Source of the DNA: Thermaerobacter marianensis
Lineage (GTDB): Bacteria > Bacillota > Sulfobacillia > DVGY01
Direction: 5' to 3'
Length of the DNA: 59,769 bases
NCBI GenBank assembly: GCA_020724425.1
Contig: DYGY01000011.1
Span: 1 to 59,769 of the forward strand
A program made the translations under genes and the position numbers. Below the pieces are notes generated by a model. It was not told where the DNA came from and searched no databases. It saw nothing but the letters and a program-made list of their open reading frames with translations. Shown in pieces: positions 1 to 8,266 of this stretch (positions within the stretch are counted from its first letter, which is position 1; every line of letters starts with the position of its first letter).

Positions 1-24
1 ACTCTGAAGCCCAAGGAAAGCGAG

Positions 25-69
25 AAAAAGACTAGATTCGCCCAAGAAATGGGTACATCTAGTCTTTTC
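25..69. terminator. Hairpin terminator downstream of mtnP
   Basis: AAAAGACTAGAT (26-37) pairs with ATCTAGTCTTTT (57-68), and CCCA/TGGG pair inside the loop. It lies about 70 bases past the minus-strand mtnP stop. T-rich flanks exist on both strands, so it could also end a plus-strand gene lying outside the window. Confidence 0.65.
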
Positions 70-139
70 GCTATTACTGCAATGAAAACTTCAATAAAAG
101 TAGTATCTTTTTCAGCGCCCTCGATTGTCCCCCTCTTTA

Positions 140-949
140 TTAATGTCCTGCACTTCTGGCAATCTCTAATGTTGTCAGACAGCTACAGGTTCTTTCCTCA
201 GGTGTTCTTCTAATAATTTCGAAAAGAAGATCTTTTAACTTGTCATTGTTGTCATTAAATACCTTAAGAACTTCTGCATGAGTAACTGCTTCCACATCAG
301 GATGGTCTTCCAATCCTGCATCATAGTCAGTTATTAAAGCAATATTAACATAACACATACCTAGTTCTCTAGCTAGTAGGACCTCTGGATACTGAGTCAT
401 ACCAATCACATGCCAGCCCTGTGAGCTAAACCAGCGACTCTCTGCTTTAGTGGAAAAACGAGGACCCTGAATAACAACCATAGTACCACCATCATGGGCG
501 GTAATATTTAGGTCCTTAGCACTACTTAAAGCAATCTGTCTCATGTCAGGACAATAGGGTTCAGCAAAACTAAGATGGGTAGTTATTGGACCATCATAGA
601 AAGTATCTTTCCTACCGCTAGTTCGATCGACAATCTGGTCAGACACTACAAAATGACCAGGCTTAATCTCAGGTTGTAAACTGCCTGCCGCAGTAGGGCC
701 GATTATCTTTTCTACCCCCAATGAATGCATGGCCCAGAGATTAGCTCTGTAGTTAATCATATGCGGTGGCAAACGATGATCCTTACCATGACGTGGTAAG
801 AAGGCAACCCTCTTATCCCCTACCCTACCGAGAGCAATTTTATCACTTGGTGCTCCATACGGAGTCTCTACAACAACCTCTTCAACCCCATCAAGAAAAC
901 TATAGAATCCTGAACCTCCAAAGACACCTATTTGTGCCCTTTTTTCCAT
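140..949 (-). CDS. mtnP: S-methyl-5'-thioadenosine phosphorylase
   Basis: Cytosolic enzyme that splits methylthioadenosine, a by-product of SAM use, into adenine and methylthioribose-1-phosphate. The 269 residues match the nucleoside phosphorylase-2 family at normal length: GGSGFY phosphate loop (11-16), PRHG (52-55), TAAGSL (86-91), MTQYPE substrate loop (184-189) and TDYDAG (207-212). The two Asp of the last motif are the family signature for a 6-aminopurine base. The ATG start has a GGGGGAA ribosome site a few bases upstream. It stands alone: no other methionine-salvage gene is in the window, and the next gene upstream is the end of the chemotaxis operon. A related methylthioinosine phosphorylase cannot be fully excluded from sequence alone. 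Confidence 0.9.
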   Translation of the reverse strand: MEKRAQIGVFGGSGFYSFLDGVEEVVVETPYGAPSDKIALGRVGDKRVAFLPRHGKDHRLPPHMINYRANLWAMHSLGVEKIIGPTAAGSLQPEIKPGHFVVSDQIVDRTSGRKDTFYDGPITTHLSFAEPYCPDMRQIALSSAKDLNITAHDGGTMVVIQGPRFSTKAESRWFSSQGWHVIGMTQYPEVLLARELGMCYVNIALITDYDAGLEDHPDVEAVTHAEVLKVFNDNNDKLKDLLFEIIRRTPEERTCSCLTTLEIARSAGH

Positions 950-1205
950 TACTGTTCCCCCTTATTAGCAGCGATTTTCCAAAACTACTTGATATCATAC
1001 CGCTGCTCTAACTAATAGTAAGCCTTTGTGACTTCCCAAACATTCTATCACATTTAATCAATGATTCTCCAGCACTTAGGCCATATCACTATTAGTATAT
1101 CCCCTAGCTTGACCCATGATGAGATACGGCTATTACATGGAGCTCAGGTATCAACTCCTGCAGAAGCATAAGCAGACTAATTCCTATCCCTTATGTATAA
1201 AAGAG

Positions 1206-1227
1206 AAAAAGCCGCATTTAAGCGGCT
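1206..1227 (-). terminator. Terminator of the chemotaxis operon
   Basis: AGCCGC (1210-1215) pairs with GCGGCT (1222-1227). On the minus strand the stem is followed by TTTTTCTCTTTT. The stem touches the stop codon of the last MCP gene. The remaining bases up to the mtnP start (950-1205) hold nothing I can identify. Confidence 0.8.
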
Positions 1228-2510
1228 CACTTCTTGCTCTCATCTACTATTTTGTCTAGTTCTGCAATGAGTTCGGCCAGTTGCTTTTGTGAGTTATCTG
1301 AAGCATCTTTAAGTCCGCGTAGTGCTTTAGAGAACCAATCTGCTTCGGCTAATTCAGCTGTTGTTGCAGCATTCTCTTCCGTTACGGCAGCCATGCTCTC
1401 AATAGCTTCAACAACACCGTCTAATCTTTGTGAGTTCTCCAATGAATTAGTCTTAATACTCTCAATCTGAGCAAAGGTTGCTTTTAACTCTTCACCAATT
1501 TCGACAAGCTTCCTGCCAGCATCCTGAGCCTGTAGAACCCCATCATCTACCTCTCTCGTACTGACCTCCATTAAGCGAACCGCTTCTTCGGTATCTTTTC
1601 GAATTTCTCTGATTAAACTGTCAATCTCCCTAGTCGCCTTGTTTGACCGTTCGGCTAATTTCCTAATCTCACTAGCAACTACACCAAAACCCCGCCCGTG
1701 CTCTCCTGCTCTAGACGCCTCAATAGCTGCATTCAATGCAAGAAGATTGGTTTGCTCCGCAATTTCAGTGATAATTGCTAGGAAATCACCAATGTTTTCT
1801 GAATGTTGACGCAATTGTCTAATTCCATCAGCAGACTGATGTACTAAATCCTTTATTGTCTCAATTTTCTCAATGGTCTTATCAACAGATGCGCCGCCTT
1901 GATCAGCAACCTCAATTGTCTTACGAGAAATCCCTTCTAGATAATCAGTGTTTTCAGCAACTTGTTTTGTTGCTACTGCTATCTCAGAGGTATATCGAGA
2001 TGTTCGGCTTACATCTTCAGCCTGACTTTCAGCTCCACCCGCTATTTCCTCTAAAGCCTCATTAACCTGTCCTGTTAGCTCCAAAATACGATCAGAATAC
2101 CGGTGTTGTTCCCCTATTTCCTTTGCCAGTTCCATCAGACCTTTTCTTAGACTCATAAGTTCTGTTTCATGCCTTAGAGATATTTGACTGGTCTTATCAA
2201 TCAATTCCTGTTCTAGAAAAGCTATTCTTTCATTAAGCCCCTTACTTTTCTCCCAGGAATCGCGAATCGAAGGATACTTCTCAAGTTTTTGCGGCAAAGT
2301 ATCAGTTAGAGTAAAGTAGCTTTGATAATCCATAAGTACCTGGGCCTGTGTTCTTTCTTTTTTAGCTAACAGAAAAGTCCCTAACAAGCCAATGAACAGC
2401 AAAAGACCACCATATAGCAGGTCTAAGGATAAGGCCAGATACACAGAAACAGCTCCTAATAGATACAAAGCGGTCAGTTTGAGATAATTCAGCCTTTTCA
2501 GAACACTCAC
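1227..2510 (-). CDS. Methyl-accepting chemotaxis protein without an extracytoplasmic sensor
   Basis: Receptor that controls the CheA kinase. Two hydrophobic segments at 11-29 and 31-49 form a tight membrane hairpin with almost no outside loop, so no Cache or other periplasmic ligand domain is present. A long coiled coil follows, carrying the conserved MCP tip around 250-285 ([19 protein letters not shown], then HGRGF and EIRKLAERS). It has no clear HAMP domain. It is the last gene of the che operon, 11 bases after cheX. The first codon is GTG, and its ribosome site (AAGGGG) sits very close, so the exact start is uncertain. The signal is probably sensed in the membrane or cytoplasm; the ligand is unknown. 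Confidence 0.88.
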   Translation of the reverse strand: MSVLKRLNYLKLTALYLLGAVSVYLALSLDLLYGGLLLFIGLLGTFLLAKKERTQAQVLMDYQSYFTLTDTLPQKLEKYPSIRDSWEKSKGLNERIAFLEQELIDKTSQISLRHETELMSLRKGLMELAKEIGEQHRYSDRILELTGQVNEALEEIAGGAESQAEDVSRTSRYTSEIAVATKQVAENTDYLEGISRKTIEVADQGGASVDKTIEKIETIKDLVHQSADGIRQLRQHSENIGDFLAIITEIAEQTNLLALNAAIEASRAGEHGRGFGVVASEIRKLAERSNKATREIDSLIREIRKDTEEAVRLMEVSTREVDDGVLQAQDAGRKLVEIGEELKATFAQIESIKTNSLENSQRLDGVVEAIESMAAVTEENAATTAELAEADWFSKALRGLKDASDNSQKQLAELIAELDKIVDESKK

Positions 2511-2521
2511 CCCTTAGGATC

Positions 2522-3022
2522 TTAATTCTCTAAAGCCTCAATGTTACCCCCTGCATTCTCGCTTTCTTTTAAAGCTACAGCTATTTGCACCTCCCCATAT
2601 TGAGTATTAAGAGGAATAACTAATCTCTTAAAGCTCAAAGTGGAGATCATGCTACCACGACCAATGATTAGCAGGGGAGGAGAAATGCGACAGTTGTAGT
2701 TCGCTCTTTCCATTTCAGCCATGGCCACACCCGTAATCATATTACCCAGCTCACCAACAGCACTTTCAGCAAGAGAATCAATGATTGCAACTCTTTTACC
2801 CATCATAACAGAGACTAATTCCTTGGCAGTTTTTTCAGAAAAGCCATAAAGAACTGTACCCTGTACATCTCCTACGACACCAATCATGCTTGTAATATCA
2901 TTGGTAGTGTAATATGCATCCTCAATTGTCATTTTCCCCTTTTCTATCACCGCACCGGTTTCTGCTTCTAACACCCGGTAAGCTGCTTTTAGAAAGGGGT
3001 TGATGAACTGAACTTTCAACAA
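2522..3022 (-). CDS. cheX: CheX-type CheY-P phosphatase
   Basis: Removes phosphate from CheY-P to end the chemotactic signal. The 166-residue length and fold pattern fit CheX, a dimeric relative of CheC. The catalytic motif S-x3-E-x2-N is present as S87, E91 and N94 (ESAVGELGN). It occurs once, which separates CheX from CheC and FliY, which carry two. Translation probably starts at TTG (3022), with GGGGG eight bases upstream. It sits between cheR and an MCP in the che operon. No cheC is present in the window, so this is the only CheY phosphatase seen here. Confidence 0.85.
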   Translation of the reverse strand: MLKVQFINPFLKAAYRVLEAETGAVIEKGKMTIEDAYYTTNDITSMIGVVGDVQGTVLYGFSEKTAKELVSVMMGKRVAIIDSLAESAVGELGNMITGVAMAEMERANYNCRISPPLLIIGRGSMISTLSFKRLVIPLNTQYGEVQIAVALKESENAGGNIEALEN

Positions 3023-3066
3023 CTAAAGCACCCCCGTCACTATTTTTGCCTTTCTCCCAGACCTTA

Positions 3067-3858
3067 CTATAGCTTCCGATAAAAACAAGGGGATACCCCC
3101 TGGAATCCAATATTTCGAGGAGAAAAAATACTCTCTGTACTACCAATAAACAATATACCGTTCTGTCGTAATGAACTATTAAAACCTTTAAACACTCGTT
3201 CCTTTACCTCTGCAGTGAAATAAATAACAACGTTTCGGCAAAGAATTAGGTCAAACTCACCTGGGTAGGAATCCTGTAGAAGATTATGTTGCTTAAACGT
3301 AACCTTACCAGCAATTTCCCGATTAAGAAGATAATTTTCCCCTGCTTGATGAAACCAGCGCTTCTTATATCTTTCAGGTAGAGCTCGCAAATCTCTTTCC
3401 AGATATTCTGCCTGAGCTGCCTTTTTAAGACTTGTAGCATCAATATCTGTACCAAGATAATAGTGTTTTGTCTTTGGTGACAGTTCCTCTAAAATCATAG
3501 CAACAGTATAAATCTCAGCCCCATGGGAGGCTCCCGCACTCCAAATCCTTAAGGAACTCTTTTCTTTCAGTAGTTCTTTTAAATAGATATCCCTGAGCTC
3601 ATCAAATTTTTCTGCATTACGATAAAACTCTGAAACATTGATTGTGAGAAAGTCCTTGAACTCGTCAAGATGAGTTGGACTTGTTTCTAACAAACGAGCA
3701 TAGGCACTCAAGGAAGGAATCTGGTGGCGATTTAACAAGCTTTTTAGGCGTCGTTCCAATTGCCTGTTCTTGTATGCTGCCAAATCAAGGCCTGTTAAGC
3801 GCAATACCTTGTCCCGGAAGTAATCAAATTCAAGATCGTTGCTTTGTCCCTGCGCCAT
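3067..3858 (-). CDS. cheR: Chemotaxis protein methyltransferase CheR
   Basis: Transfers methyl groups from SAM to glutamates of MCPs, for adaptation. The N-terminal helical domain (about 1-75) is followed by a Rossmann SAM domain with an ASHGAEIYT motif (a variant of the usual CSTGEEPYS), LGTDID, CRNVVIYF and FIGSTESIF. At 263 residues it is of normal length. The ATG start has GGAGGG seven bases upstream. It lies between cheY and cheX in the operon. The opposing methylesterase cheB is about 36 kb away, which is unusual but not rare. Confidence 0.9.
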   Translation of the reverse strand: MAQGQSNDLEFDYFRDKVLRLTGLDLAAYKNRQLERRLKSLLNRHQIPSLSAYARLLETSPTHLDEFKDFLTINVSEFYRNAEKFDELRDIYLKELLKEKSSLRIWSAGASHGAEIYTVAMILEELSPKTKHYYLGTDIDATSLKKAAQAEYLERDLRALPERYKKRWFHQAGENYLLNREIAGKVTFKQHNLLQDSYPGEFDLILCRNVVIYFTAEVKERVFKGFNSSLRQNGILFIGSTESIFSPRNIGFQGVSPCFYRKL

Positions 3859-3870
3859 TAAGACCCTCCG

Positions 3871-4227
3871 TTATCCTACCATCTTTCGTACTGTTGCTAT
3901 TATCTTATCTGTTTGATAAGGCTTGATAATAAAGTCCTTGGCACCAGACTTAATGGCTTCCATCACCATAGATTGCTGTCCTAGTGCACTACACATCACT
4001 ACTTTGCTAGCTGCATCATATGCCTGGATGGCCTTTAAAGCGGCAATACCATCCATTACCGGCATAGTGATATCCATTAAAGCCAGATCGGGTTTATACT
4101 GTTTATACATCTCTACTGCTTGATGTCCATCACTAGCCTCAATTACCTGATGCCCCTCTTCGGTCAATAAATTCTTAAGACGTACTCTCATAAATTCTGA
4201 ATCATCCACTACCATAATCAGTGCCAT
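3871..4227 (-). CDS. cheY: Chemotaxis response regulator CheY
   Basis: Single receiver domain of 118 residues that carries the phosphate from CheA to the flagellar switch. All key residues are present: D8 and D9 (Mg), D52 (phosphorylation), S80 and K102. There is no output domain. Its place between cheD and cheR, next to the phosphatase cheX, supports CheY rather than a sporulation regulator. The ATG start is preceded by AGGGGGG. Confidence 0.9.
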   Translation of the reverse strand: MALIMVVDDSEFMRVRLKNLLTEEGHQVIEASDGHQAVEMYKQYKPDLALMDITMPVMDGIAALKAIQAYDAASKVVMCSALGQQSMVMEAIKSGAKDFIIKPYQTDKIIATVRKMVG

Positions 4228-4242
4228 ACTCTAGGCCCCCCT

Positions 4243-4752
4243 TTACAGTGTCTCAACCGGTTTACCCAATCTTCTAACCTCCACCCTCCCATCTGCTACA
4301 TAAAACCAGAGTTTACGACTGAGCCTACCACCAACCTCTTCGCCCATAACCTTTACTCCGGCAATATCGAGTGCTTTCTTAACTGAATGAATGTTCTGAG
4401 TTCCGATTGCAGATCCGATACTTAATTCCCGTTCACTTAATATTGCAGCACCGCCAACAATCTTGCCCCAGATATACTTGGGATTGGCTCCCGCTTTAAT
4501 CATCTTGTCTAAAGAAAATGGTACACAGCTATCAGCTGCTCTAGCTGGATTATCTTCAAAACCATTATGCATATTGGGTAGAACTATATGACATAAAGAA
4601 CCGATACCTGCATAGGGCTCATACAAGACCAAACCTATACATGATCCCAGGCCAAAAATCGCCAAGACATCATTTGCTTCATTACTGAGATAACTCTGCC
4701 CCATAGGTACATGAATAATGCTAGGTTGCTCATCTTTTCTTGGCTCCTTCAC
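4243..4752 (-). CDS. cheD: Chemoreceptor glutamine deamidase CheD
   Basis: Deamidates specific glutamines of MCPs and, in Firmicutes, is tuned by binding CheC or CheX. The 169-residue protein has the cysteine-hydrolase motif GLGSC (C38) and the partner H55 in SLCHIVLPN. The start is GTG at 4752, chosen because GGAGGG lies seven to eight bases upstream inside the end of cheA. The two genes overlap by 23 bases, which suggests translational coupling. With no CheC in the window, CheX is the likely partner. Confidence 0.88.
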   Translation of the reverse strand: MKEPRKDEQPSIIHVPMGQSYLSNEANDVLAIFGLGSCIGLVLYEPYAGIGSLCHIVLPNMHNGFEDNPARAADSCVPFSLDKMIKAGANPKYIWGKIVGGAAILSERELSIGSAIGTQNIHSVKKALDIAGVKVMGEEVGGRLSRKLWFYVADGRVEVRRLGKPVETL

Positions 4753-6805
4753 CTAGTTCCCTCCAATCACCATCCGCCTTGCTACCATGTGCTATTTTCA
4801 ACAATGAGGAGACATCAAGAATGAGTGCTAGAGTACCATCGCCAAGGACAGTAGCACCAGCCATTCCTGGAACATCTCCAAGAAAACTTCCTAAAGACTT
4901 GATAACTACCTCTTGTTCACCTAACAAAGAGTCTACCACAAGACCAACTTGTTTCCCATTAACAGATACCAAAACAGCATAAAAAGATTCATCTTTGGTT
5001 TGAGCGTTTTCTTCCATCTCAAACAACTTTTTTAGTCTAACTAAAGGAACTACTTCTCCTCTAACAATCAAAGTTTCCTTTGTCCTGGCAATTTGTACAT
5101 CCTTAGGATCAACCTTGATTGTTTCTAGAACACTAGAAAGAGGTAAAGCAAAAATGCTATTATCTAACTGAATCAGAAGAGAGCGAATAGTGGCCATGGT
5201 TAGAGGCAGCATAATCCTAAAGGTACTTCCCTGGCCCTTTTCTGCAAGAATATCGATTCGACCGCCTACATTCTCGATGTTCCTGCGAACGACATCCATC
5301 CCTACTCCACGTCCAGATACCTCACTAACCTGCTCAGCAGTACTAAATCCTGGAACAAAAATCAGATTCAGTGCCTGTTCATCACTCAGAGTCCTAGCTT
5401 CCTCAGTTGAGATAATCCCCTTAGTTATAGCTTTGTTTTTGATGTATTCTGAGTCAATACCTCTACCATCATCAGCTACTTCAATTACAATCTGATTTTC
5501 CTTACGCTCAGCACTCAGTTTAATTATCGCCACTCTTGGCTTTCCATTAGCCACTCGTTCCTCTGGCAATTCAACACCATGATCCACTGCGTTTCGCAAT
5601 AGATGAATCAGGGGATCACCAATATACTCAATTATGGAACGATCAAGTTCGGTGTTTTCTCCCTCAATTCTGAAGTCAACTTCTTTCTTTGATTGCTTGG
5701 CAAGGTCTCGTACCATTCTCGGAAACTTCTTAAATAACCTGTCTACTGGTAATAATCTGGCCTGGAGAATTTCTTCCTGCAGCATGTTAGTAATTAGACC
5801 AAGGTGATTAGAGATATGGAGCAATTCATCTTTAGTGTCTTCAAGATCACTCTGCCCTACCTTACCAATAACTTCTGCTAGCTGATTACGATCAATAACT
5901 AGTTCCCCAACCATGTTCAGCAAGGAATCGAGCACACTGACATCAATCCTAACAGTCCTGCCAAGATCAGATCTGTGTTCATCCCCATCCTTTTTGCTTT
6001 TGGTTGTCGTGGACTTCTCTTCTTTCTTAGGATTAAAAACCTTTATATCAAGCCCTACGACATCAGTTATCTTAGTCAGTTTGGAGCGAATGGTTTCTCT
6101 TGGATGGTCAGTCAGGAATATAATTCTAAGGTCATTGCCTACCTCCTCAGCCTCAATCTCCTGCATAGTTGGCTGAGACCAGAGGACCTCCCCGATTTCC
6201 TCAAGATTAAGGATAATCTGATAAGCTCGTACTGCAGGCATAATACTATCAGGAGCTATTTTAACCAGAATACTTAAGGCTTTCATTCCCTCCTGTTCAC
6301 CTTCAGCAATACGAGCATGAAGCAGCTCTGCATCACCTAAAACCTCGACCACATGTATATCATCACTTTTTATAACAAAGTCTAGTGAACCCTCAGCTAG
6401 CAATCTTAGACTATTAAGGACCTCTGTCAAATTAGAGTCATGGGTCATTGTATCCACATTAGCATTAGTCATGCTTTCTCGTAGCCTTTGCTCCATCTCC
6501 CTCAGGTTATCTACTGCACTAAAAAGTGCTTGCATAACTGTTTCATCAGGAACAATAACCTGTTTTCTCACCTGGTCAAGGAGATTTTCAAGAGCATGTG
6601 TTAGAGCTGTCATCTGCTGATGGCCTAATGTGGCTGAAGACCCTTTAATAGTATGAGCAGCACGAAAAATCCTAGCTACAACTTCTTCATCGTAACCAGC
6701 AGATTCTAACTCCATCAGATCTGTCTCTAAAATCTCTAGCTGCTCCTCTGTCTCCTCTAGAAACAAAGCCAATTCCTCTTTGCTTAAACCTAGATCATTT
6801 ACCAT
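4730..6805 (-). CDS. cheA: Chemotaxis histidine kinase CheA
   Basis: Central kinase of the receptor arrays. Domains in order: Hpt (P1) with phospho-acceptor H51 in AAHTIKGSS; a middle P2 region that would dock CheY/CheB (about 150-260); the P3 dimerisation helices (about 285-360); an HATPase with HLLRNAVDHG, VADDGRGID and GRGVGMDVV; and a C-terminal CheW-like P5 domain. The 691 residues are normal for a Firmicute CheA. It follows cheW by 29 bases and overlaps cheD. No residue loss is seen in the ATP-binding N, G1 or G2 boxes. Confidence 0.95.
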   Translation of the reverse strand: MVNDLGLSKEELALFLEETEEQLEILETDLMELESAGYDEEVVARIFRAAHTIKGSSATLGHQQMTALTHALENLLDQVRKQVIVPDETVMQALFSAVDNLREMEQRLRESMTNANVDTMTHDSNLTEVLNSLRLLAEGSLDFVIKSDDIHVVEVLGDAELLHARIAEGEQEGMKALSILVKIAPDSIMPAVRAYQIILNLEEIGEVLWSQPTMQEIEAEEVGNDLRIIFLTDHPRETIRSKLTKITDVVGLDIKVFNPKKEEKSTTTKSKKDGDEHRSDLGRTVRIDVSVLDSLLNMVGELVIDRNQLAEVIGKVGQSDLEDTKDELLHISNHLGLITNMLQEEILQARLLPVDRLFKKFPRMVRDLAKQSKKEVDFRIEGENTELDRSIIEYIGDPLIHLLRNAVDHGVELPEERVANGKPRVAIIKLSAERKENQIVIEVADDGRGIDSEYIKNKAITKGIISTEEARTLSDEQALNLIFVPGFSTAEQVSEVSGRGVGMDVVRRNIENVGGRIDILAEKGQGSTFRIMLPLTMATIRSLLIQLDNSIFALPLSSVLETIKVDPKDVQIARTKETLIVRGEVVPLVRLKKLFEMEENAQTKDESFYAVLVSVNGKQVGLVVDSLLGEQEVVIKSLGSFLGDVPGMAGATVLGDGTLALILDVSSLLKIAHGSKADGDWRELGEGAKKR

Positions 6806-6834
6806 TTTTCACCCTCCAGTCTAGTGCGACTGGC

Positions 6835-7470
6835 TCATTCCACAATTATCTTTTTATCTAGAATCCTATAGATATCCAACAAGAGAATGAGACGGTCATC
6901 TATATTAGCTACACCAGTTAGATAATCTCCTTCAGGACCACTTAATAATTCAGAGGGAGCTCCAACCTTGTCTGGACTAATCCTAATAACTTCAGATACT
7001 CCATCAACTAAAAGCCCTACTTCCTCTTTACCTAACTCAACCACCATAATTCGAGAATGGGCGGTAGTTTCAGTTTCAGGCAGACCCAAACGCCGATGAA
7101 AATTAAGAACAGGAACCACACTACCACGTAAATTAATGATACCTGATACATAATCCTGCGATCTAGGAACGGCCGTAATCTTAGTTAGAGTGACTATCTC
7201 TCTTACGTTAGTCACAGGTAGGCCATAAGTCTCTTTGGCCAGTGTAAATACCACAAACTGAGTTTCCTCATTCAAGATGGTCTCTTTAGCCTTTTCTCTC
7301 TCAGTAGTTTCAATCTCCCGTTCTATTACCTTGATAGAAGGACCTTCCTCAACCAGAGGTTTAACCTCTTCTGGTTGTTCATCTGAAACAGACCAGTCTG
7401 TACCAAAAAACTTATCAACACCAACAATATCTTTGCCCTGCCCCTTTAAGCTAGCGTCCTTTTTTGTCAA
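6835..7470 (-). CDS. cheW: CheW coupling protein with a long N-terminal extension
   Basis: Links MCPs to CheA. The CheW core covers about residues 75-210 (FVVFTLAKETYGLPV, GIINLRGSVVPVLN). About 70 charged, probably disordered residues precede it, longer than in usual 140-160-residue CheW proteins. Two TTG codons compete for the start. The upstream one (7476) is only three bases from AGGAGG, while the second (7470) has a nine-base spacing and is preferred here. The gene overlaps the end of the ParA-like gene, so the two are probably coupled. The extension could contact that ATPase; this is inference. Confidence 0.88.
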   Translation of the reverse strand: MTKKDASLKGQGKDIVGVDKFFGTDWSVSDEQPEEVKPLVEEGPSIKVIEREIETTEREKAKETILNEETQFVVFTLAKETYGLPVTNVREIVTLTKITAVPRSQDYVSGIINLRGSVVPVLNFHRRLGLPETETTAHSRIMVVELGKEEVGLLVDGVSEVIRISPDKVGAPSELLSGPEGDYLTGVANIDDRLILLLDIYRILDKKIIVE

Positions 7471-8245
7471 GGTCAATCACCTCCTGCGCCAATTTGCGAT
7501 AACTCTTGCTTCCCCAGAAACCCGGGTCATATACTGTTATAGGTTCACCGACAAGCGGTGCTTCCTGAAACTTAACAGACTTACGAATTACGGTATCGAA
7601 TACAAGTATCTTACCAGCCAGAGCTTTCCTTGTCTCCTGTAAGACCTCTCGTGAATGCTTAGTTCTACCATCATACATGGTCGCCAGAACACCAGCTATC
7701 GTTAATTCTTGATTCCATCTATCCTTTACCTTCCGCAACACGCCCATCAACTGCCCTAAACCACGCATTGATAAATAGTCACATGATAAAGGTATAATAA
7801 CTTCCTCTGCAGCAACCAGAGCATTAATGGTCAAAACACCAAAAGAAGGCCCTGTATCTATAAGTACAAAATCATAATACTCTTTGTAATCATAAACTAA
7901 CTGCCTTAACCTGCTCTGCCACGGAACACCATCAGTCATAAAATCAGAAAGAAAATCCAACTCAACTGCTGAAAGATCAAGATTAGCGGGGACCAGATGA
8001 ACAGCATACTTAGTCTCAATCATAGAGTCAGGTAACTGATGCTTACCGATAATAGCTTCATATATCGATAAACCTCTATAATCATCAGGATCGTAACCAA
8101 GATGCCAGGTTAATGAACCCTGAGAATCAAAATCTACAAGCAAGACTGATTTACCCTCTAAAGCAAGAGCTGCACCAAGGTTAGCAACCGTCGATGTCTT
8201 ACCTACTCCACCCTTAGCATTAGTTACGGCCAGTATTCGGCCCAC
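7451..8245 (-). CDS. ParA/Soj-family ATPase inside the chemotaxis operon
   Basis: Deviant Walker A ATPase of about 264 residues with KGGVGKTS, VLLVDFDSQG and DFVLIDTGPS. This is the ParA/Soj pattern rather than the MinD/FlhG pattern: no MinD-type membrane helix is evident at the C-terminus. No parB is nearby. The place between an MCP and cheW, overlapping cheW, recalls ParC, the ParA homologue coded with che genes in polarly flagellated proteobacteria that positions receptor arrays. A similar role here is inference. The start is probably GTG at 8245, with GGGGG eight bases upstream; the GTG at 8254 is too close to the ribosome site. Confidence 0.8.
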   Translation of the reverse strand: MGRILAVTNAKGGVGKTSTVANLGAALALEGKSVLLVDFDSQGSLTWHLGYDPDDYRGLSIYEAIIGKHQLPDSMIETKYAVHLVPANLDLSAVELDFLSDFMTDGVPWQSRLRQLVYDYKEYYDFVLIDTGPSFGVLTINALVAAEEVIIPLSCDYLSMRGLGQLMGVLRKVKDRWNQELTIAGVLATMYDGRTKHSREVLQETRKALAGKILVFDTVIRKSVKFQEAPLVGEPITVYDPGFWGSKSYRKLAQEVIDLDKKGR

Positions 8246-8266
8246 CTGATCCACCCCCTTTTGCTG

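Noticed and set aside
766-1011. Open frames on the strand opposite real genes (for example 766-1011, 5190-5495, 10227-10550, 23111-23851, 37977-38438, 59064-59615)
   Set aside because: They lie antisense to clear protein families, have low-quality composition and no ribosome sites, so they are shadows.
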